Positions 8,204-14,988 of a stretch of DNA of 32,741 nucleotides are shown here, in pieces. The notes beneath the pieces are model-generated. The model had not been told where the DNA came from and did no database searches. It saw only the letters and a program-made list of their open reading frames with translations. Source of the DNA: Acidobacteriota bacterium (lineage in GTDB: Bacteria > Acidobacteriota > Vicinamibacteria > Vicinamibacterales > CAVVIG01); the NCBI GenBank assembly GCA_017883165.1, contig JADGOC010000026.1:1-32741 (forward strand). The letters run 5' to 3'. A program made the position numbers and the translations under genes. Position 1 is the first letter of the stretch. Every line of letters begins with the position of its first letter.

Positions 8204-8501
8204 ATTCGCGGATGCGACGTCGATGTCTGTACGGTAACCAGAATGGCACTTTCTTCCGAAGCATCCACGATGGGCCAAACGGACGCGACGCCACACTCCC
8301 CCGGCGCCAGATATTTCCGCGGTCGATGTCTTTCCTAAGTAACGCCTCGTCAGTGCTTTAGAAATCGTGGCACTCGGCGTCGCGTAGCGGGCCCATACGA
8401 ATCCGTGTGCTGGTTACGGACTTTGTAATTGAAGAGGCGCTGGCACAACGGGTGCACCGCATACAGCATATTTTCGGCGGTCCGTTGGATAGGAACAACG
8501 T
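8204..8501. other. Intergenic region between methyltransferase and tadE
   Basis: This 298-nt stretch is visibly less GC-rich than its flanks and has no supported gene. It marks the right junction of the helicase/methylase pair with the pilus genes. It contains the sigma-54-like element at 8441-8456 and, about 20 nt upstream of that, a short dyad (TCCGT, 9-nt gap, ACGGA at 8402-8420). I found no inverted or direct repeats typical of an insertion-sequence end and no tRNA fragment. Confidence 0.5.
8441..8456 (+). promoter_or_regulatory. Sigma-54-like -24/-12 promoter for the tadE-tadG operon
   Basis: TGGCAC at 8441-8446 and GTGCA at 8452-8456 match the -24/-12 consensus (TGGCACG-N4-TTGCA) with the required spacing of 10 nt between the invariant GG and GC. 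Two consensus positions differ. Transcription would start near 8468, giving a leader of about 34 nt before the tadE ATG, whose AGGA Shine-Dalgarno lies at 8491-8494. Being the only such match in the region, it is credible but unproven. Confidence 0.45.
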
Positions 8502-8996
8502 ATGACACGTCATGTCCGACATCGGCTCTTCAGACGGCTCCTCGACACCGCAGGGTCCAACCTGCTCGAAGCGGCGATCATCACGCCGCTGCTCCTGCTG
8601 CTGACGCTCGCCGTCGTGGACTTCGCGTCGCTCTTTTACGTGTACCTCGCGCTCGAGAACGGCGTCAGCCAGGCCACGCGCTACGGCGTCACCGGCAATT
8701 TGATGGACGACCCGCTGCATCCCGGCACGCCCCTTTCGCGCGAGGACTCGATCAAGCTCGCCATGCGCCAGGCCACGCCGAGCCTCACGATTGCCGACAG
8801 CGCCTTCACCTTCAGCCATCTCCCGGCCGGCTCCGGCGCCTGGGCCGGCGGGACGGGCGGGCCGACCGACATCGAGAAAGTCCAGATCGACTACACGTGG
8901 ACGCTCTTGACGCCGCTCGTCAGCCCGTTTTTCAACGGCGGGCAGATCCACTTCACCGTCGATTCCGCGATGAAGAACGAAGGCAGATTCCAATGA
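8502..8996 (+). CDS. tadE: TadE-like pseudopilin
   Basis: A 164-residue minor pseudopilin of the Tad apparatus. The N-terminal segment carries the TadE signature: a basic stretch (RHRLFRRLLD), then G/SNLLEAAIITP with Glu at +5 of the predicted prepilin-peptidase site and the Pro-containing helix start, followed by one transmembrane helix (LLLLLTLAVVDFASLFYVYL). The ~110-residue remainder would lie outside the inner membrane and is rich in Gly, Thr and Asp (PAGSGAWAGGTGG). The ATG has AGGA 7 nt upstream. The stop overlaps the next start as ATGA (8993-8996), so translation is coupled to the second TadE-like protein. It is first in the tadE-tadE-tadG operon behind the sigma-54-like promoter. Confidence 0.85.
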   Translation: MTRHVRHRLFRRLLDTAGSNLLEAAIITPLLLLLTLAVVDFASLFYVYLALENGVSQATRYGVTGNLMDDPLHPGTPLSREDSIKLAMRQATPSLTIADSAFTFSHLPAGSGAWAGGTGGPTDIEKVQIDYTWTLLTPLVSPFFNGGQIHFTVDSAMKNEGRFQ

Positions 8997-9571
8997 AGAA
9001 GGGTCTCTCCAGCTCCAGCGGCCAGAGCATCGTCGAATTCGCGCTGATTCTGCCGCTCGTCATGGTGGTGCTGCTCGGCGTCATCGAGTTGAGCTACGCG
9101 CTGCTCGACGAGCACGTCGTCACCAAGCTGACGCGGGAGGGCTCGAACCTGATTTCCCGCGATACGAGCCTTCAGGACGCCGCCACGGCGATGCGGAGCA
9201 TGAGCACGCGCCCGGTGAATTTCGACACCAGCTCGAAAGTGATCTTCTCGGTGGTCAGACGGGTCGCGACGACAGGAGCGAGCAACTTCAACAGGGACGT
9301 CCTGTACCAACGCTACGAGTACGGCGCGCTCTCGGCGACGAGCCAGTTGACGACGCGCGGGGCCGGTTCGTTTGGACCCGCTCCCGACTATCAAGCCGCC
9401 AACTCGGACAACGACACGAGCCTCCAGCTCACGAATCTGCCGTCCAACCTGCTGATCACGGGCGGCATGCTGTACGTCACCGAGATCTACACCACGCACA
9501 CGCTCATCACGCCGTTCGACCGGTTCGGAATCTCCGTGCCGAGCACACTCTATTCGATTGCCTATTTCTGA
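8993..9571 (+). CDS. Second TadE-like pseudopilin (TadF-type)
   Basis: A 192-residue protein starting at the ATG within the ATGA overlap; the frame remains open upstream but that part is antisense or overlapping and is not used. The N-terminus is MKKGLSSSSG/QSIVEFALILP, a textbook TadE/TadF processing motif with Glu at +5, and then a transmembrane helix (LVMVVLLGVIELSYALL). The exported domain (~45-192) has polar Ser/Thr/Asn-rich segments and a hydrophobic C-terminus. Two TadE-like proteins followed by a TadG-like protein is the usual TadE/TadF/TadG set. Calling this copy TadF rests on order only. It is 14 nt upstream of the VWA gene. Confidence 0.83.
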   Translation: MKKGLSSSSGQSIVEFALILPLVMVVLLGVIELSYALLDEHVVTKLTREGSNLISRDTSLQDAATAMRSMSTRPVNFDTSSKVIFSVVRRVATTGASNFNRDVLYQRYEYGALSATSQLTTRGAGSFGPAPDYQAANSDNDTSLQLTNLPSNLLITGGMLYVTEIYTTHTLITPFDRFGISVPSTLYSIAYF

Positions 9572-9585
9572 AAAGGCTGACCGAC

Positions 9586-11037
9586 ATGAAGAGACACACA
9601 TCCGATCGCGCCAGACAAGACGGTTTCGCGCTTGTGTATATGGCGGTGACGCTGACCGGCTTGCTGATCTTCACCGGGCTGGCCGTCGACAGCGGCCGAG
9701 CCTATGTGGTGAAAGCGCAGTTGACCAAGGCGGTCGACGGCGCGGCGCTCGGAGCCGCGCGCAATCTCAACAGCGGCGATCCCAGGGGCGAAGCGACGCG
9801 GATCTTCCAGGCCAACTTCCCTGCCGGGTACATGGGCACGTCGTCGGCAACCGACCCGACGTCCGACCCTGGTTTTTTCTCGCTGGCCACTGATGCCGGC
9901 ACCGGCGTGAACACCGTCACCGTCACCGCCGCGGCGGTGCTGCCGACGACGTTCATGAAGCTCGTCAATTTCAATCAGGTGACGGTGGGCAGCTCCGGGC
10001 AGGCCACGCGGCGGATGGTGGACTTGTCGCTGGTGCTGGACGTGTCGAGTTCGATCGGATCGCAGTGGACCACCGTCCGAGACGCCGTCAGAGAGTTCGT
10101 GAATTCCTTCGATCAACTCCACGATCGCATGGCTCTACTGACGTTCAGCAACGGCGCGCAAGTGTTGGATGCGATGCCGGCAGGCCGCGGGTTCGACAAG
10201 ACGAGAATCATGAGCGACGTGCCCAATACGCTGCCCGGCGGCAGCACGAACATGGTGGAGGGCTTGTATCGAGGGTGGGACGAGCTGCGTTCCGTCCCGC
10301 TCGGCACACAGTCTGGCGTGCGTGTGATCGTGCTGTTCACCGACGGCGCCTCCAACGGCGTGCCGGGCAACTGGGATGGCGCGGCGTTCGCCAAGTCGAT
10401 CAGGACAGCCGATTTCCCGAAGAACCTTCCTGATCCGGACGGCCAGACCTGGATGGCCCCGGCGTTCGGCGGCCTCTTCAATACAGCGACAGGCGCGCAG
10501 GCTGGAGTCGTGAACGCAACCGGCGACGCGACGAGCAAGCCAGCCATGAAATCCGTCGTGCTTCCGTCTCCGTACCAGTTCATGCCGCCGACGACCTGGC
10601 ACACGCAGAGTCGCAGCGCCGGCATCCCGACAACGTTCCCATTCCAGACCAACGGCTTGAATGTGAATGGCGTGGCGCAGAGCACCCAGCGTCCCATGAT
10701 CCCGGATCCCGTGACCGGGAAGTACAAATCGACCTTGTGGAACATCAACAACGCCGCGCGGAATGTCCTCGAAATCATCGCAGACCAGGCGCGGAACGAC
10801 AACGGCGACTACCGCATCCGCGTCTACACGATCGGCATGGGCGACCTGGTGCGCTATGTCCTCGGCACGATGCCGGAAAGGCCAGAGGACATTCTCAAAC
10901 GCATCTCGAACGACGCGTCATCGCCGGACTTCAACAGCGCCCAACTCGAAGGCAGGTATTTCTTCGCGCCGACGGCGGCCGACGTGTCGCCGGCGTTTCA
11001 GGGCATCCAGAATCAGATTCTGCGGTTGAGCAGGTAA
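9586..11037 (+). CDS. tadG: TadG-like pilus assembly protein with VWA domain
   Basis: A 483-residue protein. Residues 12-40 form the TadG N-terminal transmembrane helix (GFALVYMAVTLTGLLIFTGLAVDSGRAY, broken here for description), followed by the typical VKAQLTKAVDGAALGAAR segment. From about residue 145 there is a von Willebrand factor A domain: the MIDAS motif DVSSS (152-156, D-x-S-x-S), a downstream GGSTNM Thr (~222) and VIVLFTDGASN with the third metal-site Asp. A ~100-residue insertion between the DG motif and the domain end (IRTADFPKN to NINNAARN) is rich in Pro, Thr and Asn. Such proteins are thought to anchor or mature the Tad fibre at the envelope. The gene ends 25 nt inside the 3' end of the convergent GT87 gene. 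Confidence 0.85.
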   Translation: MKRHTSDRARQDGFALVYMAVTLTGLLIFTGLAVDSGRAYVVKAQLTKAVDGAALGAARNLNSGDPRGEATRIFQANFPAGYMGTSSATDPTSDPGFFSLATDAGTGVNTVTVTAAAVLPTTFMKLVNFNQVTVGSSGQATRRMVDLSLVLDVSSSIGSQWTTVRDAVREFVNSFDQLHDRMALLTFSNGAQVLDAMPAGRGFDKTRIMSDVPNTLPGGSTNMVEGLYRGWDELRSVPLGTQSGVRVIVLFTDGASNGVPGNWDGAAFAKSIRTADFPKNLPDPDGQTWMAPAFGGLFNTATGAQAGVVNATGDATSKPAMKSVVLPSPYQFMPPTTWHTQSRSAGIPTTFPFQTNGLNVNGVAQSTQRPMIPDPVTGKYKSTLWNINNAARNVLEIIADQARNDNGDYRIRVYTIGMGDLVRYVLGTMPERPEDILKRISNDASSPDFNSAQLEGRYFFAPTAADVSPAFQGIQNQILRLSR

Positions 11038-12143
11038 CACGCGATCGCGACCGCCGGCGTCATCCACAGAAACGCCGGCTGCGGCGCGCCGGCCGCGTGC
11101 ATCGCGAACGCCACGCCGGACACTCCGACGAACGCGGCGACGGCCGCGCTGACGATCGCCCGGCGGCCACTGCGGACCACCCGCGCCGCCGTGGCGAGGA
11201 CTGGGATCAGAAGGACGACGAGATCGAAGGCCCAGCCGCCGTACGAGGTCAGGAAGCACGAGATCAGCACGAGTCCGGGAAGTTGACTCGTCCACTCCCA
11301 GCCGGCCCGCGTGCGAAACCACATCAGACCGACCACCACGGCCCCCAGACACGTCGGAACAAACTGCGGCCAACTGCTCGCCGTGCCCATCGCGGCACGG
11401 AAGATCGTCGCAAGGTTCGGCGATTCGAACGTCAGTGTCGGCGGAGCCGACGCAATCAAATAGTGATACTGCCCGAACACCCGTGGGTTGGTCGATATCG
11501 CCACGAGGCTCGCGCCGGCGACCGCGCCAATGGCTCCTGCCAGAACCTTCCAGCGTCTCTCGACGATCGTCCACGGAACAAACGGCACCCACACCAACGC
11601 CACGAGCTGCGGCTTGACGAGCGTCAGCGCGAAGAAGACGCCGGCCGCGAGCTCGCGATGCCGCGCCAGCGCCCACAGGAATCCGACCAGTCCCAGCAGG
11701 ATGATCGGACTCAACTGGCCCATGCGAAGCGCGATGAGGGTCGGCATCCACAGCAGCGCCAGTCCGCACGCGCGGGCGCTGTGGATGGGTGAGCCACCGT
11801 AGAGGATCCAGAGCGTCGACGCACACCAGAGCGTGATGACAAGTTGGACCGGGAGCCAGATCGACCGGGCAATGTGAAAACTGACCGCGCCGATGGGCAT
11901 GGCGAGCGCCAGCGTCCAGGGCGGGTTGTACATCATGTCGGGATCGGGATGTTGCCAACCGATCTCGCGTTCTTCCTGGAGCATGGCCGCGGGCTCGTAT
12001 GGATTCTGCCCGCTCGCGTTCAGCCGGCCGGCCGCCCAGTACTCCGCGAAATCATCGAGCGGCCATTCGATCGGTAATGCCGCCAGGACGAGAAATAGGG
12101 AGAAGACCGCGGCAGCGAGAGAGAACGCGCGGCGCGGCGACAT
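11013..12143 (-). CDS. GT87-family (DUF2029) integral membrane glycosyltransferase
   Basis: A 376-residue polytopic membrane protein with about 9-10 hydrophobic helices. It carries the GT87/GT-C hallmark after helix 1: an acidic, aromatic loop (PLDDFAEYWAAGRL, residues ~28-41) and NPYEP, equivalent to the catalytic Asp loop of PimE-type polyprenyl-phosphate-mannose-dependent mannosyltransferases. A YNPPW and a VKPQ motif follow, also typical. It would transfer a sugar from a lipid-linked donor to an envelope acceptor on the outer face of the inner membrane; the actual sugar is unknown. It lies 6 nt downstream of a second GT87 gene on the same strand, forming an operon. Its 3' end overlaps tadG on the opposite strand by 25 nt. 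Confidence 0.8.
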   Translation of the reverse strand: MSPRRAFSLAAAVFSLFLVLAALPIEWPLDDFAEYWAAGRLNASGQNPYEPAAMLQEEREIGWQHPDPDMMYNPPWTLALAMPIGAVSFHIARSIWLPVQLVITLWCASTLWILYGGSPIHSARACGLALLWMPTLIALRMGQLSPIILLGLVGFLWALARHRELAAGVFFALTLVKPQLVALVWVPFVPWTIVERRWKVLAGAIGAVAGASLVAISTNPRVFGQYHYLIASAPPTLTFESPNLATIFRAAMGTASSWPQFVPTCLGAVVVGLMWFRTRAGWEWTSQLPGLVLISCFLTSYGGWAFDLVVLLIPVLATAARVVRSGRRAIVSAAVAAFVGVSGVAFAMHAAGAPQPAFLWMTPAVAIACYLLNRRI

Positions 12144-12149
12144 CGGCCG

Positions 12150-13400
12150 CTACACCGCGGCGGTCAGAGCGCACGCTCCGACAAGGCCGCGATCGTTTAC
12201 GCTGTGCCACAAAACAAAGAGAAGCCCCACCATCGTTCCGACGGTGAGCTGCATCCTGAACATCGCCGGAAGGCCGCCGCAGATCGGGGCGATGAACGAG
12301 GCGCACAACAACCCCGCGAGCGCGGCGCGGTGTGTGATGTCGGCCGATCGCGCGAGCCAGTTCGACAGGAGAAAATAGACCGGCGCGAGCAAAACGAGAT
12401 CGTAGGCGCCGACGTGTGGGCTGATGAGCACGAGCGCCAGCACGGCCGCCGAGTACCGGACCTCGATTGGCGCGCGGCTTCTCCAGATGCCCGACGCCAC
12501 GACCAGCGTCGCGATCGCCGCCATGCCGTAGAGCGCGACGGCCAGCGCATCGGACGGCATCAGCAGCGTGAAGAGGCCGCGCAGCGAGTCGCTTGGCCGC
12601 GGCTCCAGAAGCGCCGCGATTCGAGGAAGCGATCGCAGAGCCTGCCAGTAAGCCGCCATGACGCGAGACCCCACCACGACAGAAGTCGCGGCGAGCTGCC
12701 CTGCCGCGCAGACGAGGGTGCCCGCCACCACCCGCCACTCGCGCGCGGCCAGAAACACCGCAGCGGCCGCCGCGACCCAATGAGGCTTGAAGACGAGCAG
12801 GCCGAGGGCGAGACCGGCCGTGAACCTCCATCCGCGGCGGAGCGCGAAGAGCGCCGCGGCCACGCAGGCCAACCCCAGCGAGGACAGTTGGCCGTGCAGC
12901 ACCACGCTGTACAGACCGGGGAACGCCATGCAACTCGCCACCACCAGGTAGCGATGATCGCGCAGCGCGCGGCAGTCTCTCCACATCACCGCGCAGGACC
13001 CTGCGTAAAGAAGAATGATGATGGCCAGCCAGACGACCAGGGCGGCCTCGTAGTGACGAGCGGCCAGCGGCGCCACGAGCAGCGCCGCCTGCGGGCTCTC
13101 GATTGGAATGAACAGCGTGTCCGGCGAGGCCGGCGCCACGGCCTGCGCGCGCGCGTATTGCGCGCGCACGTCGTACAACTGATCCCAGCGGCCGTCGCGC
13201 GCCAACGATCCGGTGACATAGAAATGAAGGAAATCGGTGCCCTTGACCTTGCCGAGGCGATCGATGGGACCCTCGACGCTGAAATCAACGGCCAGGATCG
13301 TCCAGATACAGACCGCGATCAGCGTCGTATACGCGCGGAGCCGCTTCAGAGTGATCGGCGACGTGTCATGGATCACGGCCTCATGAGAACCGCAAGCCAT
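12150..13400 (-). CDS. GT87-family (DUF2029) integral membrane glycosyltransferase, paralogue
   Basis: A 416-residue relative of the downstream gene and first in the pair. After the N-terminal helix (AYTTLIAVCIWTILAVDF) come the GT-C loop GTDFLHFYVTGSL and LYDVRAQ, containing the likely catalytic Asp. Further helices and a VFKPHW motif match VKPQ in the neighbour. The shared architecture with low sequence identity suggests an ancient duplication with separate acceptor specificities. Start ATG 13400 is the longest choice; the first ~17 residues (MACGSHEAVIHDTSPIT) are polar and a later start is possible. Its start is 49 nt from the divergent Fe-S/NrfD gene. No clear Shine-Dalgarno is visible. 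Confidence 0.78.
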   Translation of the reverse strand: MACGSHEAVIHDTSPITLKRLRAYTTLIAVCIWTILAVDFSVEGPIDRLGKVKGTDFLHFYVTGSLARDGRWDQLYDVRAQYARAQAVAPASPDTLFIPIESPQAALLVAPLAARHYEAALVVWLAIIILLYAGSCAVMWRDCRALRDHRYLVVASCMAFPGLYSVVLHGQLSSLGLACVAAALFALRRGWRFTAGLALGLLVFKPHWVAAAAAVFLAAREWRVVAGTLVCAAGQLAATSVVVGSRVMAAYWQALRSLPRIAALLEPRPSDSLRGLFTLLMPSDALAVALYGMAAIATLVVASGIWRSRAPIEVRYSAAVLALVLISPHVGAYDLVLLAPVYFLLSNWLARSADITHRAALAGLLCASFIAPICGGLPAMFRMQLTVGTMVGLLFVLWHSVNDRGLVGACALTAAV

Positions 13401-13414
13401 GTGCCAGCCCGCTT

Positions 13415-13429
13415 CGCCGTTTTTCGGCG
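13415..13429. repeat. Perfect hairpin dyad in the divergent promoter region
   Basis: CGCCG (13415-13419), five T residues, then CGGCG (13425-13429). It abuts the extended -10 of the Fe-S/NrfD gene and so overlaps where a -35 or an operator would be. It could bind a regulator of both divergent genes; that is inference from position only. Confidence 0.35.
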
Positions 13430-13438
13430 TGATATAGT
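13430..13438 (+). promoter_or_regulatory. Extended -10 promoter of the Fe-S/NrfD gene
   Basis: TGaTATAGT is an extended -10 element (TG at 13430-13431, TATAGT at 13433-13438). No recognisable -35 lies 17 nt upstream, which is usual for extended -10 promoters. The box ends 11 nt before the GTG start, so the leader would be only a few nucleotides long and carry no Shine-Dalgarno. Confidence 0.45.
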
Positions 13439-13449
13439 CAGTTCTGTCC

Positions 13450-14985
13450 GTGGCGAACTACGGTTTCGCAATCGATCTTCGAAAATGCATCGGCTGCCAC
13501 GCCTGCACCATTGCGTGCAAGGCTGAGCATCAGATTCCGGTCGGCGTCAACCGCTGTTGGGTCAAGACGGTCGAAAAAGGCACCTTCCCCAATACCCGCC
13601 GATTCTTCTTCCCCGTTCTCTGCAATCAATGCGACGAAGCGCCCTGCGCGCGCATCTGTCCGACCAACGCGCTCTTCAAGCGCGCCGACGGCATCGTCGA
13701 TCTTCACGGCGATTCGTGCGTCGGATGCCGCGCGTGCATGGTGGCGTGCCCGTACGATCAGCTGTTCATCGATCCGAACACGCATACCGCCGAAAAATGC
13801 AACTTCTGCGCGAACCGCGTCGAGAACAGGCTCCAGCCGGCCTGCGTGAGCGTATGCCCAACCGAGTGCCGCATCTTCGGCGACCTCGACGATCCGGAAA
13901 GCGAAGTGGCCAGGATCGTCCAGCGCGAGGCGTTCACCGTCCGCAAGCCCGAGAAGGGCACCATCCCGAAGGTCTTCTACATCGCCGCCGAGGAAAGCGC
14001 AATCCAGCCGGAGATCGCCACGCGGCCGTTCATCTATAAAGAAGGTCAGGTTCTGCTGAGGCCGCTCGGCTCGCCGACCGCCGATCCCTCCCGCCCGGGC
14101 GACCCGCGCGTCGACTACGACGTGCCGCACGTCAAACCGTGGGGCCTCGACATGGCGTTCTACCTCCTCACGAAAGGCATCGGCACGGGCGCCATGTTCC
14201 TGAGCGCGCTCTTGTGGTTCATCGGCGTTCGCACGCCGTTGACGATGGTGGTGGGCCCGGCGATTGGATTGGTGTTCGTGACGCTGACGGCCGCTATCCT
14301 GATCGTCGATCTCGAGCGGCCCGAGCGCTTCCTGTTCATCCTCTTCCGCCCGAACTGGCGATCGTGGATGGTCTGGGGCGCGTACTTTCTGACCGCGCAC
14401 GGCGCGATCGCGACCGGGTGGATCCTTGCCGGCTGGTTCGGTCTGAACGGCGTGCTCGCAATCCTCGCGATTCCCGCGATGGTCGCGTCGGTTCTTGCCA
14501 CCTCGTACACCGGATTTCTGTTCGCACAGGGGCTCGCGCGCGACCTCTGGCAGGGGCCACACGCGGCGTTCGATTTGCTGGCACAGGCGATCATCGAAGG
14601 CGCGGCCGCGATGCTGATCGCGCTGGCGCTGGCGCCGCCGGTACGCGCGGGCGGCCACGCCGCCGCGGCGCTCGGCCTGGCGCTCGGCGCCGCGCTGGCC
14701 GTGCACCTGCTGATTCTGGCGATCGAACATCTCACGCCGAGCCCGACCCGCCATCACGAGCTGGCGGCGCGTGCGATCAGCCGCGGGGCGTTCGCGACCT
14801 ATTTTTGGGGGGGCGCCATCGTCGGCGGCGGCGTGCTCCCGCTGGCGCTGCTCGGCGCCGCGTCGGTCGTTGGGACGCTGCAATCGCCGGCGCTCGCCGT
14901 CGGTATTTCGCTGCTCTCGCTCCTCGGCGCCTTCGCGTGGGAATACGTGTGGGTGGAGGCAGGCCAGAGCGTGCCGCTGTCATGA
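13450..14985 (+). CDS. Fused ferredoxin (PsrB/SoeB-like) and NrfD/PsrC-like quinone-reactive membrane subunit
   Basis: A 511-residue fusion. Residues 1-185 are a four-cluster ferredoxin: Cys 13/16/19/23, 58/61/66/70, 90/93/96/100 and 117/120/132/136, ligating four [4Fe-4S] clusters as in DmsB/PsrB/SoeB. After a ~50-residue linker, residues 235-511 contain eight hydrophobic helices of the NrfD/PsrC type, the quinone-binding anchor of complex-iron-sulfur-molybdoenzymes. In most organisms these are two separate proteins. It starts with GTG, and there is no Tat or Sec signal. The catalytic subunit gene follows after 3 nt, so this is the electron conduit between molybdenum site and quinone pool. 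Order BC-A differs from the usual ABC. The physiological substrate is unresolved; sulfite is favoured by context. Confidence 0.9.
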   Translation: MANYGFAIDLRKCIGCHACTIACKAEHQIPVGVNRCWVKTVEKGTFPNTRRFFFPVLCNQCDEAPCARICPTNALFKRADGIVDLHGDSCVGCRACMVACPYDQLFIDPNTHTAEKCNFCANRVENRLQPACVSVCPTECRIFGDLDDPESEVARIVQREAFTVRKPEKGTIPKVFYIAAEESAIQPEIATRPFIYKEGQVLLRPLGSPTADPSRPGDPRVDYDVPHVKPWGLDMAFYLLTKGIGTGAMFLSALLWFIGVRTPLTMVVGPAIGLVFVTLTAAILIVDLERPERFLFILFRPNWRSWMVWGAYFLTAHGAIATGWILAGWFGLNGVLAILAIPAMVASVLATSYTGFLFAQGLARDLWQGPHAAFDLLAQAIIEGAAAMLIALALAPPVRAGGHAAAALGLALGAALAVHLLILAIEHLTPSPTRHHELAARAISRGAFATYFWGGAIVGGGVLPLALLGAASVVGTLQSPALAVGISLLSLLGAFAWEYVWVEAGQSVPLS

Positions 14986-14988
14986 AAC

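Noticed and set aside
8402-8420. Dyad TCCGT/ACGGA as an enhancer site upstream of the sigma-54-like promoter
   Set aside because: Five-base arms with a 9-nt gap are expected by chance, and the position is too close to the -24 element for a typical enhancer.
8204-8501. Insertion-sequence end or tRNA attachment site at the right edge of the helicase/methylase pair
   Set aside because: No terminal inverted repeats, target-site duplication or tRNA-like sequence could be found by eye; only a composition change was seen.
12204-13526. 440-codon plus-strand frame antisense to the second GT87 gene
   Set aside because: Highly charged His/Arg/Glu-rich sequence opposite a clear membrane protein; a shadow.
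13438-14883. 481-codon minus-strand frame antisense to the Fe-S/NrfD gene
   Set aside because: The plus-strand protein has 16 cluster-binding Cys and eight helices; the antisense product is charged low-complexity sequence.
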